The translations under genes were made by a program, and so were the position numbers. From the NCBI GenBank assembly GCA_002633005.1, contig NMRA01000198.1, positions 114,480 through 178,479 on the forward strand: a stretch of DNA of 64,000 bases, read 5' to 3'. Below the pieces are notes generated by a model. It searched no databases. It was not told the origin of the DNA and saw only the letters and a program-made list of their open reading frames with translations. The DNA is from Phoronis australis. Taxonomy: Eukaryota; Phoronida; Phoronidae. Shown here piece after piece: positions 32,741-45,579 of the stretch. Numbering within the stretch: the first letter of the stretch is position 1; each line of letters starts with the position of its first letter.

Positions 32741-34641
32741 CACAATTTTAAGCAAATGTGACAAAGTTAATGATAGTAATTAGGTCAGTGATATTACGTT
32801 AAAAATTCTCCAGATTGAGACAGCCTCCTCATTTCAGAACACAGAAATCACTGCTGAAATTCAATTTTTTCATCCTGAAATTTGAGACATGGAGTGATTT
32901 TTATATTTTCGTACTTTTCAAATTACTAAAGCTGTGTTGTAGCGTAACAGATTGCAGGAATATTCTTGTAAGTTCACAGAAAGTGACTCTTAGACAAACA
33001 TTTAATCAATTGTTACCAGTCCCTTTGAATTTCTGACAGACAATTGTATGAATTTCTAAAAATTTGGAGAAGCTCTGACTTTGATCAAAATAATTATTCA
33101 CTGTCCCAAACTAAACAATTTTTGCGTAATTAATTTTTGAAATTCAGTGTGTAGTTAACTGTAAACCTGATGGGTGACTGTTATTGTTCATAAGATGATC
33201 TGGTTTAAGAAAAGAGGTTGTAAAAGTGATGACAATTTATTGTTTATTTTTTGATCTTAAGTGATGGTGTGGTAGTTTACACCAGCTTTACTTTATATCG
33301 GTAAAAATGTCAGTGACGAAAGGTAGAAATCATAAGTGACCACAAATATCAATGCATAATGACTTTGAAGCAGATGATAATAGAGACAGTACCCGTGTGG
33401 TTAAAGAGTCACGACATAATGATTTAATTTAAAAATATTGAGGGACTCTCTGATATGTATAATGTACCAGTGTTTTTCTCACAAGAAATGATGTGTGTGT
33501 GTGTTGTCAAAATCAGTTGCGTAGTGCGCTAGCCACTGAATGATCTCAGTGCTTATTATGCTTAAGGGGGTTTTGATCAAAGAATAATGTTTTAATTGGT
33601 TAGACTGATACATACCAAAGGAGCTTGTGCCATGTGATAAAATGTTATTGTTTACATATGTTTTGGAAAAAATAAATGGTTTAACGAGATAACGAAACGT
33701 TACAATTGTATCTTTAAAATCTAATGTCAATGGATTACTTTTATATGAACATTATTTGTTATAGATTTTGGATTTCCTAAATATAGTTAAGGTTGAGAAT
33801 GTATGCCTATATGATGTTCTTTGTACATTTGTTGCTTTGATAACACTATCACTGATGTTGTTATGCTGTCAAAAATCAAAAATTAAAGGTCAATTTTGAC
33901 AGTAAAATCAATCTATGAAAATCTTATTTTAATGATGTGAATTTCCGACACTGTCTCAATTTTTTGTAGTTCAGGGTGACCTACATGTAAAAGGGCTGTT
34001 GGATTCCCTGTTAATTCCAACTTGTTGTGCCTCTTGGGAGGCATTTTTCATTTTTTACTTAGTGCATCTGCATTGAATAAATGTATGTTTTCGATTATTT
34101 TTTGACAGCTTTCCCAGATTTCTGTAAAACATCCAGGCTCAGATTTGGAAATTCTGGGTATCAGAAAAGACATAAAAATTGCTGCTGTGAAACCTTGTGT
34201 GATACGAATAGATATTATTGAAAGTATTTTTGTCTGCATTAAACTCACCATTCTAACACAATGTGTCCTTCATCGATTACCACACTTGCCACGTTGGAAG
34301 CTAATTCCTTGTTTTGCAAGCGTTTCACACCGTCACTTGTTTTTTTGTCAGAGCCTCAAGGTGTTTCATGTTCACTTAGTGATAACTAAACCGTTCAAAT
34401 TATAATTTTCGTTTTAAAATTGCTAAAATTAATACTACAGGTACATGTATTCCAATATCGTCTGCATACGTCGCGATTCTATTCGGGGATTCTATCGATA
34501 GGGCATTCCCCTAGTCTCGCTGATCCCCTACCTGCCTAGCCAGCAAGTACTCAGGTATCACGCAGTGGAACGCGCTTTAACATTCGGTTGATGTAGGCCT
34601 AACCTCAGCAGTTATTGGATAGCTCTACCACACCGTGAAAA
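32741..34641. other. AT-rich noncoding stretch
   Basis: No gene, repeat end or RNA was recognised. Open frames are under 90 codons and AT-driven. Confidence 0.5.
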
Positions 34642-34788
34642 ATGGCGGAGTGTGAACGATTTTTAGCCTTGTCATGTAAGTGGCGTCGCAGCAGCTTGCT
34701 TGAAGCACATGCATGTACAATAAACACATATCTGGCCTATTTAACCGTTGTGTTATTCGTACTGTATGAATACAGGACAGTGTCGTGA
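34642..34788 (+). CDS. Candidate small ORF or first exon (MAECERFLALS)
   Basis: ATG 34642 has a good context (GAAAAATGGCGG). Two readings are possible. Unspliced, it gives a 48-residue peptide ending YEYRTVS, with a hydrophobic stretch (TYLAYLTVVLFVLY) that could span a membrane. Alternatively codon 12 contains a perfect donor, TCAT|GTAAGT at 34675/34676, making 34642-34675 a short phase-1 first exon; no matching downstream exon was found before the gap at 36256. The immediate upstream 200 bases are richer in CpG than their surroundings. No homology was recognised. Confidence 0.3.
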   Translation: MAECERFLALSCKWRRSSLLEAHACTINTYLAYLTVVLFVLYEYRTVS

Positions 34789-35019
34789 ACAAAATCATCG
34801 ACAGTATTAAGATTCATTCCGAAAAGGCGCAACCACAATTTCTAGGATTCACATTTCCTGAACATAAATTTTAAGCACGGATTTGTCTGTACAACAGACC
34901 ACTTTTACACTTCAGTCCATCTTGCATGCCAGCATAGACTATAGAGTATCTATGATGCCAGCTTGTTTGAGTGAAATAGACATTAAGTAATTAACAAAAG
35001 TAAGACATATAAATATACA

Positions 35020-35290
35020 CGCATGTATACACATGCACTCTTACAAACACACACACATACATAAACACATACATACATTAACATACATACCGTACATGTA
35101 CATCCGAAAATGTCAAATTTCAGTTGATCCATTCTTGTTGTTTTATTTACCGATTTATATTAACATACATACATACATACGTATATAAATACACACTAAC
35201 ATATATACATACATTCATACATACATACATATATAAAAAACATCATGCACATGAATACGCAACTACATACACACACATACACATATGTAC
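35020..35290 (+). repeat. Compound (CATA)n / (CA)n microsatellite
   Basis: Runs of CATACATACATACATAC and ACACACACA are interrupted by about 60 bp of unique sequence near 35100-35160. Confidence 0.8.
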
Positions 35291-36189
35291 ACATGAATAA
35301 AATTAGTCTGATGTGGGTATACTGAATGTAAAATTGCCTAACAGAACACATCCACATTAAGTAATCTATTTCTTATAATTCTTTTAAAGGTTATAAAGGA
35401 TGATGCAGATTTGGCATCTGCACGGAAAGTGTTCCATAAGTAGGGCCAGCTGTGGGAAAATGATTTTTTCCCAGAGTGTTCGTCTTGTAAAAAGTCATCT
35501 CAGTCCGAAGACGATTGCCTCGCATTTGATGTTAGCATCTCTGACATAATTGTAAATATTTTAACGACTGTGACGATGTTGCACATCATGTGGTAACCGA
35601 CAAATATTCGGAAAATGAGAACTTGAATTTCACTTGCCCGTATCTATAAACGAATACAGTCATTAATCATTTGAATCACCATGTGGGCATATATTTTGTT
35701 CCACATTTTCGTCAAGTCTTTTTTAAAACATAGACGTCAATGTATACAAAAGTCTTCCTGAAATAAATTGATCACCTATCTTGGTGTACTATCCACTAAA
35801 CGTCATTTCAAAACTATACTGCTGACTCTTAACTGAAACGCCTATGGAATACCAGCAGGCAGACATGAGTGAATCTGTTTCCTCAACAAGCACTGTTGAA
35901 TGACAAAAATAAGAGCAAGGTCTATACTGTCAGCGCAATGTCAGCAAAACAAGAGGAAACAAACCCAACCGTGAAAATATTGTCAACAAACAAGACTTTT
36001 TGCCGAAATCCACCAACTACCCAGTTAACCAGCAGGAATGCCGCCTGTTGGATGAACTGAGAACTACCTCATGGAAACACTGAGCTATCATAGGGACCTA
36101 GCAAAGGATCTTATACTTACAAGTTTCAATCCACAGTTAGGTATACCATGGTTAATCAGTCATTGTATATGATTGTCGTCAGTACCTCA
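35291..36189. other. Noncoding stretch
   Basis: No feature was recognised; the longest frame (35869-36060, 63 codons) has no family resemblance. Confidence 0.45.
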
Positions 36190-36255
36190 AAGGTATCTTA
36201 AAGAACCTGTGGCTTCTACTATTTTCATATTTTAGCTTAAATAATATATCGCTAT
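36190..36255 (+). repeat. 66 bp arm of a perfect long-distance inverted repeat
   Basis: It is identical over all 66 bases to the reverse complement of 45489-45554. This arm abuts the 455-N gap; the other arm is bounded on both sides by (TA)n. Confidence 0.9.
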
Positions 36256-36710
36256 NNNNNNNNNNNNNNNNNNNNNNNNNNNNNNNNNNNNNNNNNNNNN
36301 NNNNNNNNNNNNNNNNNNNNNNNNNNNNNNNNNNNNNNNNNNNNNNNNNNNNNNNNNNNNNNNNNNNNNNNNNNNNNNNNNNNNNNNNNNNNNNNNNNNN
36401 NNNNNNNNNNNNNNNNNNNNNNNNNNNNNNNNNNNNNNNNNNNNNNNNNNNNNNNNNNNNNNNNNNNNNNNNNNNNNNNNNNNNNNNNNNNNNNNNNNNN
36501 NNNNNNNNNNNNNNNNNNNNNNNNNNNNNNNNNNNNNNNNNNNNNNNNNNNNNNNNNNNNNNNNNNNNNNNNNNNNNNNNNNNNNNNNNNNNNNNNNNNN
36601 NNNNNNNNNNNNNNNNNNNNNNNNNNNNNNNNNNNNNNNNNNNNNNNNNNNNNNNNNNNNNNNNNNNNNNNNNNNNNNNNNNNNNNNNNNNNNNNNNNNN
36701 NNNNNNNNNN
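36256..36710. other. Assembly gap, 455 N
   Basis: Unknown sequence. Because the partner of the preceding 66 bp is followed by (TA)n at 45.47 kb, the gap probably begins with a TA microsatellite that stopped assembly. Confidence 0.99.
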
Positions 36711-36959
36711 ACTGATGTATAGTCGAAGTACCGCTACTGTTTTATTATGATATGTTTTGTACAGAGTTTTATTATATATTTACTCATATATATGTGTTCG
36801 TGATGCCACTTACACTGGGCGATCTATTATATCAACTACCATCCGATGAAAGACACTTATGTAGACACTACGAAAGTTTGTTGTACAAACTAATTAAAGC
36901 AAAGAACAGCTTACTTTTTAATGCAACATGTATAAAAGAAGGTCTTTTACCCAAATACA

Positions 36960-37320
36960 CAGATATATATATATATATATATATATATGTTTGTATACAG
37001 ATATGGGGTTATTATCTAAAGCCTTGAAGTGGGGTAAAATATTGACACCTTGTTCCGGGGCATATATATAATATATAGCCCGCAACTATATATGGCCCAT
37101 TGGGTATATGCCCCGGAACAATATATATCCCGCAATTATATATACCTCACTAGGTATACACCCCAGTACAATATATAGCCCGCAAGTATGTATGTCCAAT
37201 TGGGCATTATGTATACGATATATACCCCGCAACTTTATATATCCCATTAGATATACAGTATGGCTCCAGTATTTTATATATCCCGGAATTCCACCAAATA
37301 TACAAGCCCCGCAACTTTGT
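36960..37320 (+). repeat. (TA)n tract followed by a decayed TA-rich tandem repeat
   Basis: (AT)n lies at 36960-36988. From about 37055 to 37290, four or five loose copies of a roughly 50 bp unit follow, built from AATATATAGCCCGCAA, TATATATCCC and CATTGGGTATAT phrases. A related phrase (GGGGCATTATATATACCCC) is at 45384. Confidence 0.6.
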
Positions 37321-38639
37321 TTATGTCGCACTCGGTTAATGTCTTTATGTGCCAAAAATACACTCTTCCAAAGGCCACTGGAATAACGTGTATGCGTCCA
37401 CAACAGATTTTACCACTTTCAAACTTAAGAATGTATGATTCTCTTATTTATTTATAATCCTGAAACGTGAGCAGATGACACTACCACTGTCAGGCTCTAC
37501 GGTGTATGTTGATACCTTCGGTAAAAATACTCTTCTATAAATACGTTGAAACCATTGTGAATGACATTCTTGCTTAATTCACCAATAAAAACAAATGTAA
37601 TTAAAGAAAATGTGATAATTTTAGTTTAAATCGTGTTTGCTTTCTTCATACAAAATGCTTATACATAGTGATTACCATTCTCAATAACTGAAAGCAGTTA
37701 TTTTAAAGATGTTTAAACTGCAAAATCTGCAGAGCAATTTGTCTGTATTGTCTATTTAACAAAACTCAGACAGGTTCTTAAAGGCTGTGGTTGAAGTGAT
37801 GATGGTGATGATGAAGACCCTAAGGAACGGAGGTGGCACTATGTAACTTTAGACAAAAAATACAATAATGAGCAGATCCTGTTAAGTTTGCTACACCCTT
37901 ATTAAATGTCCTGTGATCATCACTTTTAGCATCACTAACACATCCCGATAACTCTTTTCCCACCTCTATGGAGATTGTCGTATTATCACTTTCAGCATCA
38001 TTGCATAGCTTGGTTAATTTTCCTTTAACCTAGAACTTTCCAGACTCCATATTAGTGACAATTAATCAGTGTATCACTTGAAAATAAAAGTGAAGGTTTT
38101 TAATATACATTTTGCTATGATAAAAGTTCGAAGATTGGGCAGGATTTTGTATTTCGTATTACATGTATTGTAAAAACTGTCATAAAACATTTTTTGTTAA
38201 TTTTAGGGATTTACAGGAATTTTCTGTATATTTTATTAAATTTAGGCCGGATAGGTATCTACTTAGTTTCAAGATATTTTTTACACTTTTTAAAATTTTC
38301 TTAGTTTAGAACTTTAATCATTTGACAGGTATCCTTGTACACATTGCAAAAGCTGTCATTCCTGTGAGGTACATGTATGATCCTACATTCTTACCAAAAT
38401 ATACTATCTTACACAAACAATAATATTACGTTAACAATTATGATAACAATAATACTTTTGTGATTCCTTTGTAGTTCAAATCTGTTAGGTGTGTCCCCTT
38501 TTAGCATTCCTGCAGGTCGATAGTCCAACGGGGAGTTCGTCGGAGAGACGTTTAAGGAGCAATAGCCTTTTGGGCTTCTGAATCAATTTGTGTTGTTTTT
38601 CTTATAGGTTTGTGGTCTCAAGACCAAAGGACTTTTATT
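37321..38639. other. Noncoding stretch
   Basis: No gene was recognised. Two TACATGTA octamers lie near 38160 and 38372. Confidence 0.45.
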
Positions 38640-39020
38640 CTAGAGAGTGTTAACCCGAAAAATGTGTCCTTTGTTTGTGAAAATTTGACTTTGCTAAAAA
38701 GGATACTAAACCGTGTTTTGATGATTTCAAGCAATCCTGTTCATGTCATTTGCTAATGCATTATTATCGTCAATCGTGAAAGAGCTGGAATTAACTAAAA
38801 ACTCATACACCTGTCTCGCATTTTGGTCCTTGGTGAGTGGTCTTTTCCCGCAGTTGCGTAGGCGCACTTGGCAGTTTAGCAAACTTTTAAAATAGTTTCA
38901 ATTTTTCCAAACTTTTCAGAGTAGTCAAGAGTTAAAGGTCATTATTTTGTTCCAGAAAACTGGAGATTAAATTCTATTTTATACATTAATAAGTCAAAAC
39001 CAGGTTTGGCATCCTTTTGA
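38640..39020 (+). repeat. Dispersed repeat, copy 1 (partner 46460-46850)
   Basis: It shares diverged but collinear phrases with 46460-46850: AAACC-TGTTT-G-TGATT-CAA, CAATCC, GCTAATGCA, CTCAT and AAAACC-GGTTT-CATCCTTTT. Both copies are in direct orientation. No ends were defined; this is possibly an old non-autonomous transposon. Confidence 0.45.
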
Positions 39021-39257
39021 TTTTCTGAAGTGTCTGTAGTTGGAAGAGCTATTGGTTTGATTGGTCAACTGAGCATTACATTTTGAAATAAACCTGATTA
39101 CAGGTCCGTAGGAAGGCAAAAATTATGGGGGGCACAAACCATTTCGACGTCGCCAAATAACTCCCCCATCGCCACCACCTCCGCTACCTCCCCACACTCT
39201 CGCACCCGTCCTTCCGATGCGACCATATTTGTACCGAATCTCTCACGTGGGTAGGCA

Positions 39258-39412
39258 CAGTGGCGGATTTAGGGGACCAAGAGGCCAAGACCCTCCGAAA
39301 ATTCTTCCAGATTCCATTTGTCAGTTTGGAGGTGCCAATTTCGGACTGGCAAAACCCTTGCTAATACTCTGCCCTGCCGCCCCTCCCAACTCAAAATCCT
39401 GGATCCGCCTGT
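39258..39412. mobile_element. About 155 bp hAT-like MITE
   Basis: It begins CAGTGGCGGATTTAGG and ends CCTGGATCCGCCTGTG, inverted ends of the same family as the 16097-17079 element. It has no coding capacity. It is absent from the matching place in block A, so it was inserted after the duplication. Confidence 0.7.
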
Positions 39413-41480
39413 GGGACGGCAATCCCGGGGATCCAGCCATTAAGACTGAGTTGTGTAACCGTGAACCAACACGAAAAGTAAGAATGGGCCAAGTACACTG
39501 ACCGGTAGCGAGAAGCTGCCTCAAGTAGCTATAGCTGAGATCTACCAGTGTGAAAATACGAAATTTTCGATGAACTAAAGCTAGGTGCTGGTCACCACAA
39601 CTATGATTCACCGGCCGTTTTGCGCTCGTTCTAAGGTCAAGATTTATTTTGTTGTGATCCAGTTTCGGAAAAAAAAATTTAATTATGGTCATTCCTCGAA
39701 AGAGTTTTTTTTTTGAAAAGGTGAGCCACCGAAGTCCCTGGTATAGTGCCTTTGGGACTGTTTCAAAATCCCATGTTGAAACACGACCGGTAGTTCAGTT
39801 TCTGGTGGCTGAGGAAAAGCAATCAATTCGGTTTTGAAGGACAAAAATTCATTACTCAATACTACTAGAAACTAAAAACACCAAGGAACTGCGAAGACAA
39901 CCTTTCCAAGAAATGAGTTTAATTTTATTTATTTGAGGATTTTAAAACGTTTTTTCTATCTACGGTTTGTGGGTACGGATTTCATCAATGTCTTTGAGAG
40001 TTACTTTAGATAGGCAAAAATCGTCTAAGTGTACTTTACTATTTGGGGATCGGATTACAGAGTTTTTCCAACTTCAGGCAGCAATTAAATTCACTGAATT
40101 GTCACCAATTCTTACAAGATTAGCTTCTAGTTGTCAAAAATCATCTATGAATCTATCGATAGTTGTAGATACATAAACAAGTAAATCAGAAACCAACGAA
40201 TTTGTTTATCAGGCAGGAATGTTATGCGCAATTTCCGCATGCATGCTCGCAGACTTTTGACGGGTAACCGGGGGGATATGGGAGGTTGGGTATTCGTATT
40301 AAGGTGTATTTTCAAAGGTACCTATAACGATTCACGATGTAAACTTGAACTCCACTGACAGAAAAAAACGTTGAAATCTTTGTTTATGATTGCGAGAGTT
40401 CTTTGAGTACCCCTTTCGACATGTACACGATCATCACAAATAGTAGCCTAGATAGCAGTGTTTTCCGCAAGTGGGAATTCCTTACAAACAACTCATAGTG
40501 ACCATGGTCAAAAGAGATTCTATTCTTGTGATACTACGTGAAACCGTATCATTATTTTATAACTAACCATCGGAAATTGTCCTTTTGTGTAATTCACAAG
40601 TAGTGGTCTTTACGTTCGTCAAAATTCCACCCTTTCGATGACGGCAATCTTACTGTATTTTTCTAACTGTTTGGTTGTTTGGGTCGAATGGCTGTGCTGT
40701 GCAAGAATGTTTTGTGTTTTTTGATGAATTTGGAATCTCAACTTCCCTCGTAGAAGCTTGGCAGTGTCGTATTTACATGCAGGGGTTAGCGCGCAATTCT
40801 ATATTACGGTTATGACCATGGATTTAGATTGTCTAAATATGTAGCACGTTATTCTATACCTGTATTTATGGTCATGACCATGGGTATAGAGTGTCTACCT
40901 ATATACCGCTATTCTGTATTGATGGTCATGACCATGAATTTAGAGTGTCTATATATTTGGTGCACTATTATATGATGGTCTTGGCCACGGATTTAGATTG
41001 TCTATATTTATGTAGCGATCTAGGACAATTAGTACAACCAAAAATATGAAATAGAGCCTGTGCTTTGTCTAACCAGTGAGTTCAGTAGACGAACTCTTTA
41101 CAGAATGTTTTTCCATTTGGATATGATATGTCTTACACTTTGAAGCTTGTAATGCACCAAGGCCAGTCGATGAATGTATATTGTGTTTATTGAAATACCT
41201 TTAGGCAGTCATTAGTTTTAGCAGAATTATTAAAGTTTGACTTGTGGCAATATTGCGCAGCGTGCTAAGACACATGTTCATATTGACGTCATTCAGCATT
41301 TGATTCCAAAATTCAATGCGCCAATGCCACTGATATTTGTCAAGTTTGATATATGTAACCCCCTTATTGTTACAGCAACTAACTACACATGGTTTCTAGA
41401 ACGATCTTATGTTTTAATTTACGTTTAGCAACTATAAGAGTCGAAACGTGATGTACCCGTCAGAGGTCCTAAAGTTGTGA

Positions 41481-42246
41481 GTGCCCTAAAGTCGTGAACA
41501 ATATTGTTTCCTCATCTGTGCGATCCCGCGATATCTGGCGTTAAAATTTCCAGCGTTCGTCTGCTTACGAACGTCAAACGAATACCCGGACGTGTTGGTA
41601 TTCACAACACCATATTAAACAGTGAGTGAGTGGCTTCTTTCTTCAATTGTATCTTAAAAACAGCATATTTCACCAATCTACTTTTTTGTGCATTTTCAGG
41701 ATATATTTTCGAAAATATTCATTCTTCAGATTTACTCAAACACGCGCTCCAGGGGTAGCTTGAACAATGCATCAAAATGCCCCAGGGTCGATCAAGTTTT
41801 GTAAGGCCAAGGCAATAAAATACAGAGAGATAATTGATGCTGGGTTCTTAGCGTTTTACGTGAACAACCTCGTTGAAAACGTCTGTGCACATCAAAGTTG
41901 GGTGCACACATATAACAATTTATTTCAATTGAAACTGAATTAATAAACAATGCAATGCATTTTCATGTCATCTAGAGTAACTGCAAGCATTGTAGTTGAC
42001 TTGTGTGGTGATACTTCGTGCATTTCCGTCTAAACGAAACGGTCACGACTTTAGGGCCTCATTCAAACTGGCCGGCGACCATTTCAAAACTCTGCTTACA
42101 ACGAGGATAAAGATTGGTAAAACCCGTATATTTGTGAAGGCGAATATATGTCCATAACATCACATGAGCAGTTGCTAACGGATATTGGGTAGTATGACCA
42201 TCAGCTGCTTATTGTGCTTAATAATATGTTCACGACTTCAGGGCAC
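41481..42246. mobile_element. 766 bp non-autonomous DNA element in block B
   Basis: The ends are inverted: GTGCCCTAAAGTCGTGAACA at 41481 and TGTTCACGACTTCAGGGCAC at 42246, one mismatch in 20. Block A lacks it (its site is near 8215), which confirms insertion. A further partial copy of the end (GGTCCTAAAGTTGTGA) lies just left at 41465, and an internal ACGACTTTAGGGCC at 42048, so insertions may be nested. Confidence 0.75.
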
Positions 42247-42901
42247 CGGTGTCTAATTAGAGAAATTCATAAGCAGTAATAGAATGCCTGCAGGAACTGG
42301 AACCTGGTACAACACTTAGGGGCGGCAGGTGGCACCAGTGGATTATTAATTAAAATGCGTTTGCCTGACTTACTTGAATGAATCTATGTAATATTTCTGA
42401 TGCTAAAATGTTTAGTGCCGATCATCACAAATTGTTGTGTCGCCTCTCCCTTCCCCCTCCTCCCCTCCGGAGAGAGTTCCGCACGACTAAAGCTCCCTCC
42501 ATCCTAACTACAGGTGCGCCCTCAGGATGTACACAGAAGTCCTTGCCCTGACTGTTGCATACTTGTGTATGCATTATACATTGCTCCTTGCTAGTTCAAA
42601 GGTTTAGTTTTGCCCCTTATATTTACCGTCAATCTTAATGAACTTGCACGTTCGTCTTCTTCACTGTCTTAATCAATTAACTTAGAATAAGTAATGCTTG
42701 TGGAAAAATCTTGCGACCTGTGATGCAAAACCGAAGACCATAACGACAGTGTCCTGCCAGAGTCCTCAAAAGGTAATCCATGCACTGATGCAGGTTTGTT
42801 TAATGTTCTCTTGAATTTTCTCTCTTATCCGTTTTTCGCAGTCTTTCTTTTCTCGACTGTCCCCGGCACCACGCCTATGTCGGTTGCCACGGCACTGGAC
42901 T

Positions 42902-45547
42902 AACAGGCATGAAAAAGTGTAAGGTAACTATATCGCCATGACCACGATTGGTGGGTGGCAGGGCTAGAATGGCAAGAAAAAATTCCCGAAAGAGCCCTGC
43001 ATTTTCAAAACAAAGTCTTTAACATTTGCATTCATAATAATTCTTAATTGTGCTTAAATGTACTAAAACATCAGTCTTCTATAAGCTCTGATGCAGTGTC
43101 ATCAGCCAACTCACTTTTAGACTAAAAGTCTTTCGAACTAAAATTCCTTTGGTTTGGAGACTATCAAAGGTGCTTCGGAATACAGGATCGACCAACCCCA
43201 TCTCAGCTCATCTCCTACACATCACAAAACAGTAAAGAAATAATAGCTGAACAGGTATTACAGTATCCTTGGCATCACCAAGAAATAACTTTTGAATTAA
43301 AATAGACATTGCATGGTAAAATTTGAAAAACAAGTAATTTTAGTTACATGAAATACCATCCAGACGATCTATCAGAAAAGTTCTTGGCTATTTTAGCAGA
43401 ACTGAACACCTTGTGACGAAAACGGCATCTCCTCATTTCTTCATCTGAAACAAATTATAAATGCAGTGATCTATGCTGCACTTTTACGTTTGTTTTCGTT
43501 TGTTTGGCTTATTTAAATCTGTCTTCTAAATTTCCAATAACTGTTGCAAATAACGAAATGTGCAATGTTTTACAATTCTAGTTGATTAAGGCTAAAAAAC
43601 AGACTGTATGCTAGCAGAATAAGAATCCAAATGACTCTGCAGTTACCTTATGAAAGTATTAAATCAAAGTAGTGATTCATTNATTACAGATATTGGTTGA
43701 ACGATGAGTGCACTGTTTTTGGTCATCTCAAGTCAAATTCTGTTATAAAGTTTATTATCAAATTTACTAGCTTTATATTCTGTACAATGAGTCATCAAAG
43801 CTGCAGTTACCAACAAAAGAAAAATGCACAGAAGATGTGTGGTTTATATTTTGACAACAGGTGTCACTGCTGCTCTATTTTAGACGCACATAGAAAAGCA
43901 TGAAACAGGCGAAAACTCAAACATTTTAAATGGGGATATTTTTGCGGCACATCATATTATTAAAGTAATGACATTTATTTTGCTTTTGGTATTTTTAAAA
44001 AAAGATGAAGTACATGAAATTACAGCTCTGAAACACCAGTTTGGTGTTAAGCAAGGTCTATGTCCCTATATAAAGTACAGAATGGCAGTGGCATGTGAGT
44101 CTATTGACAGCAGACACTCTGGCAACCAAGCAGGTGCTCATGATTGACAGGTCTACCAAGTAGTTTGAATATTGCAACATTTTAAATACTTTGTATATTT
44201 CTTTCTGAGTTGAAAGGGCCAACTTCCCGCTTTGATTAACCGGGAGTCTTAGTAATCTTTCAATGTGGGTGTCCAAACTGGAGAAATTCTGATTGACAGG
44301 GCGTCCAAATGATACATTGGGCGTCCTTGCCAGGGCGTCTACATTAGTGCTAGGGTGTCCATTTGGACGCCCAGGACGTACGCTGCATGAAGGCCTGACA
44401 GCATATCTATACCTTTGTTTGAAGTGTAAAATATTTTTAAGGAAAAGTTTGTGCTTGTCATGTAGGATTGAACCAGATCAAACTGTAAAAGTTTTATGAG
44501 CGATTTATCTCAATGCCTCGAGATATGCTTTAGTGTAAATGCTAGTATGTACATATGCCGATTTGTTTCTTATTAGAATTTGTTATATGCCTAATTATTG
44601 CTTATTTATTTGATACAGGGATTCCATCTTAGAGGGCCTTTTGTAGCGTTCCAGTCCACAAAATGGACGAATTTCGTAGGAAAATCGCAACTGAAAGGGC
44701 ACCCATTTACAAGGAATTCTCTCAGAAAAGGCACCATATCGCAGTGAATCTGGGAAATCTTACTACGTGCAATTATTCTCAGCGATATAATAAAGCATAG
44801 TAATCTAAAACTCTCTGGAGTTTTATAGTAAAAGGAATTCTTCAGCTCATAATAAAGGGGTGGTTAGATTTTGAAATGTTTTTAGGAGGGACAGATGCGA
44901 GTATTTGGCCGCATCTTCTGCATTAGAAATAGTTTCTAGGACTCTGCCAGATGCATGTCAGCCATCCATTATGCCAACTTTTTCCAATAACTTCAATAAT
45001 CAAAATATTAAGAAATTTGAAAGACTCACCATAGACTTAGATCTTGAACGTACCATCTTCTACACAAACATACTCACTTCAGATAAAACGAAGTAAAAAT
45101 TGTCTCCACTCCAACTCTAAAACACTAAAATCAAAACCTCAGAGGCTTTTTACAGTGGAAGGTCAATTAACTTAATATCCTGTATGGCCATTACATAACA
45201 CTGTACCAATGTAGGTCACATATGGCAGTCCGGAGCAGGGCACTCATAATAATAGTGACATCTTTTGGGAGAGCCTTATCACAGTTATATATAGGACGTC
45301 CTTATGAAACCAAGTTGTTGAGAAAATACACGTGGAGAAACTGTGCATGTCAAATAACAGTTTCTGATAGGTCTGAAATTGTGGGGCATTATATATACCC
45401 CACAATTTTTTGCAATCCCACAGTAAAGGTCTCATATATAAAAATGTCCCAGATCTGTATAGTTCTCTTAGTATATATATATATATATATAGCGATATAT
45501 TATTTAAGCTAAAATATGAAAATAGTAGAAGCCACAGGTTCTTTAAG

Positions 45548-45579
<32 letters not shown>

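Larger units (their letters stand above)
39135..42901. repeat. Paralogous block B (partner of 7495-9780)
   Basis: This is the counterpart of block A downstream of SLC52A gene 2. It has extra insertions: about 1.5 kb between 39190 and 40700 (including the MITE at 39258), and the 766 bp element at 41481-42246. Homology ends at GTCGGTTGCCACGG near 42893. Confidence 0.75.

Noticed and set aside
37108-37403. Overlapping 92-105 codon frames on both strands
   Set aside because: Produced by translation of the TA-rich tandem repeat.
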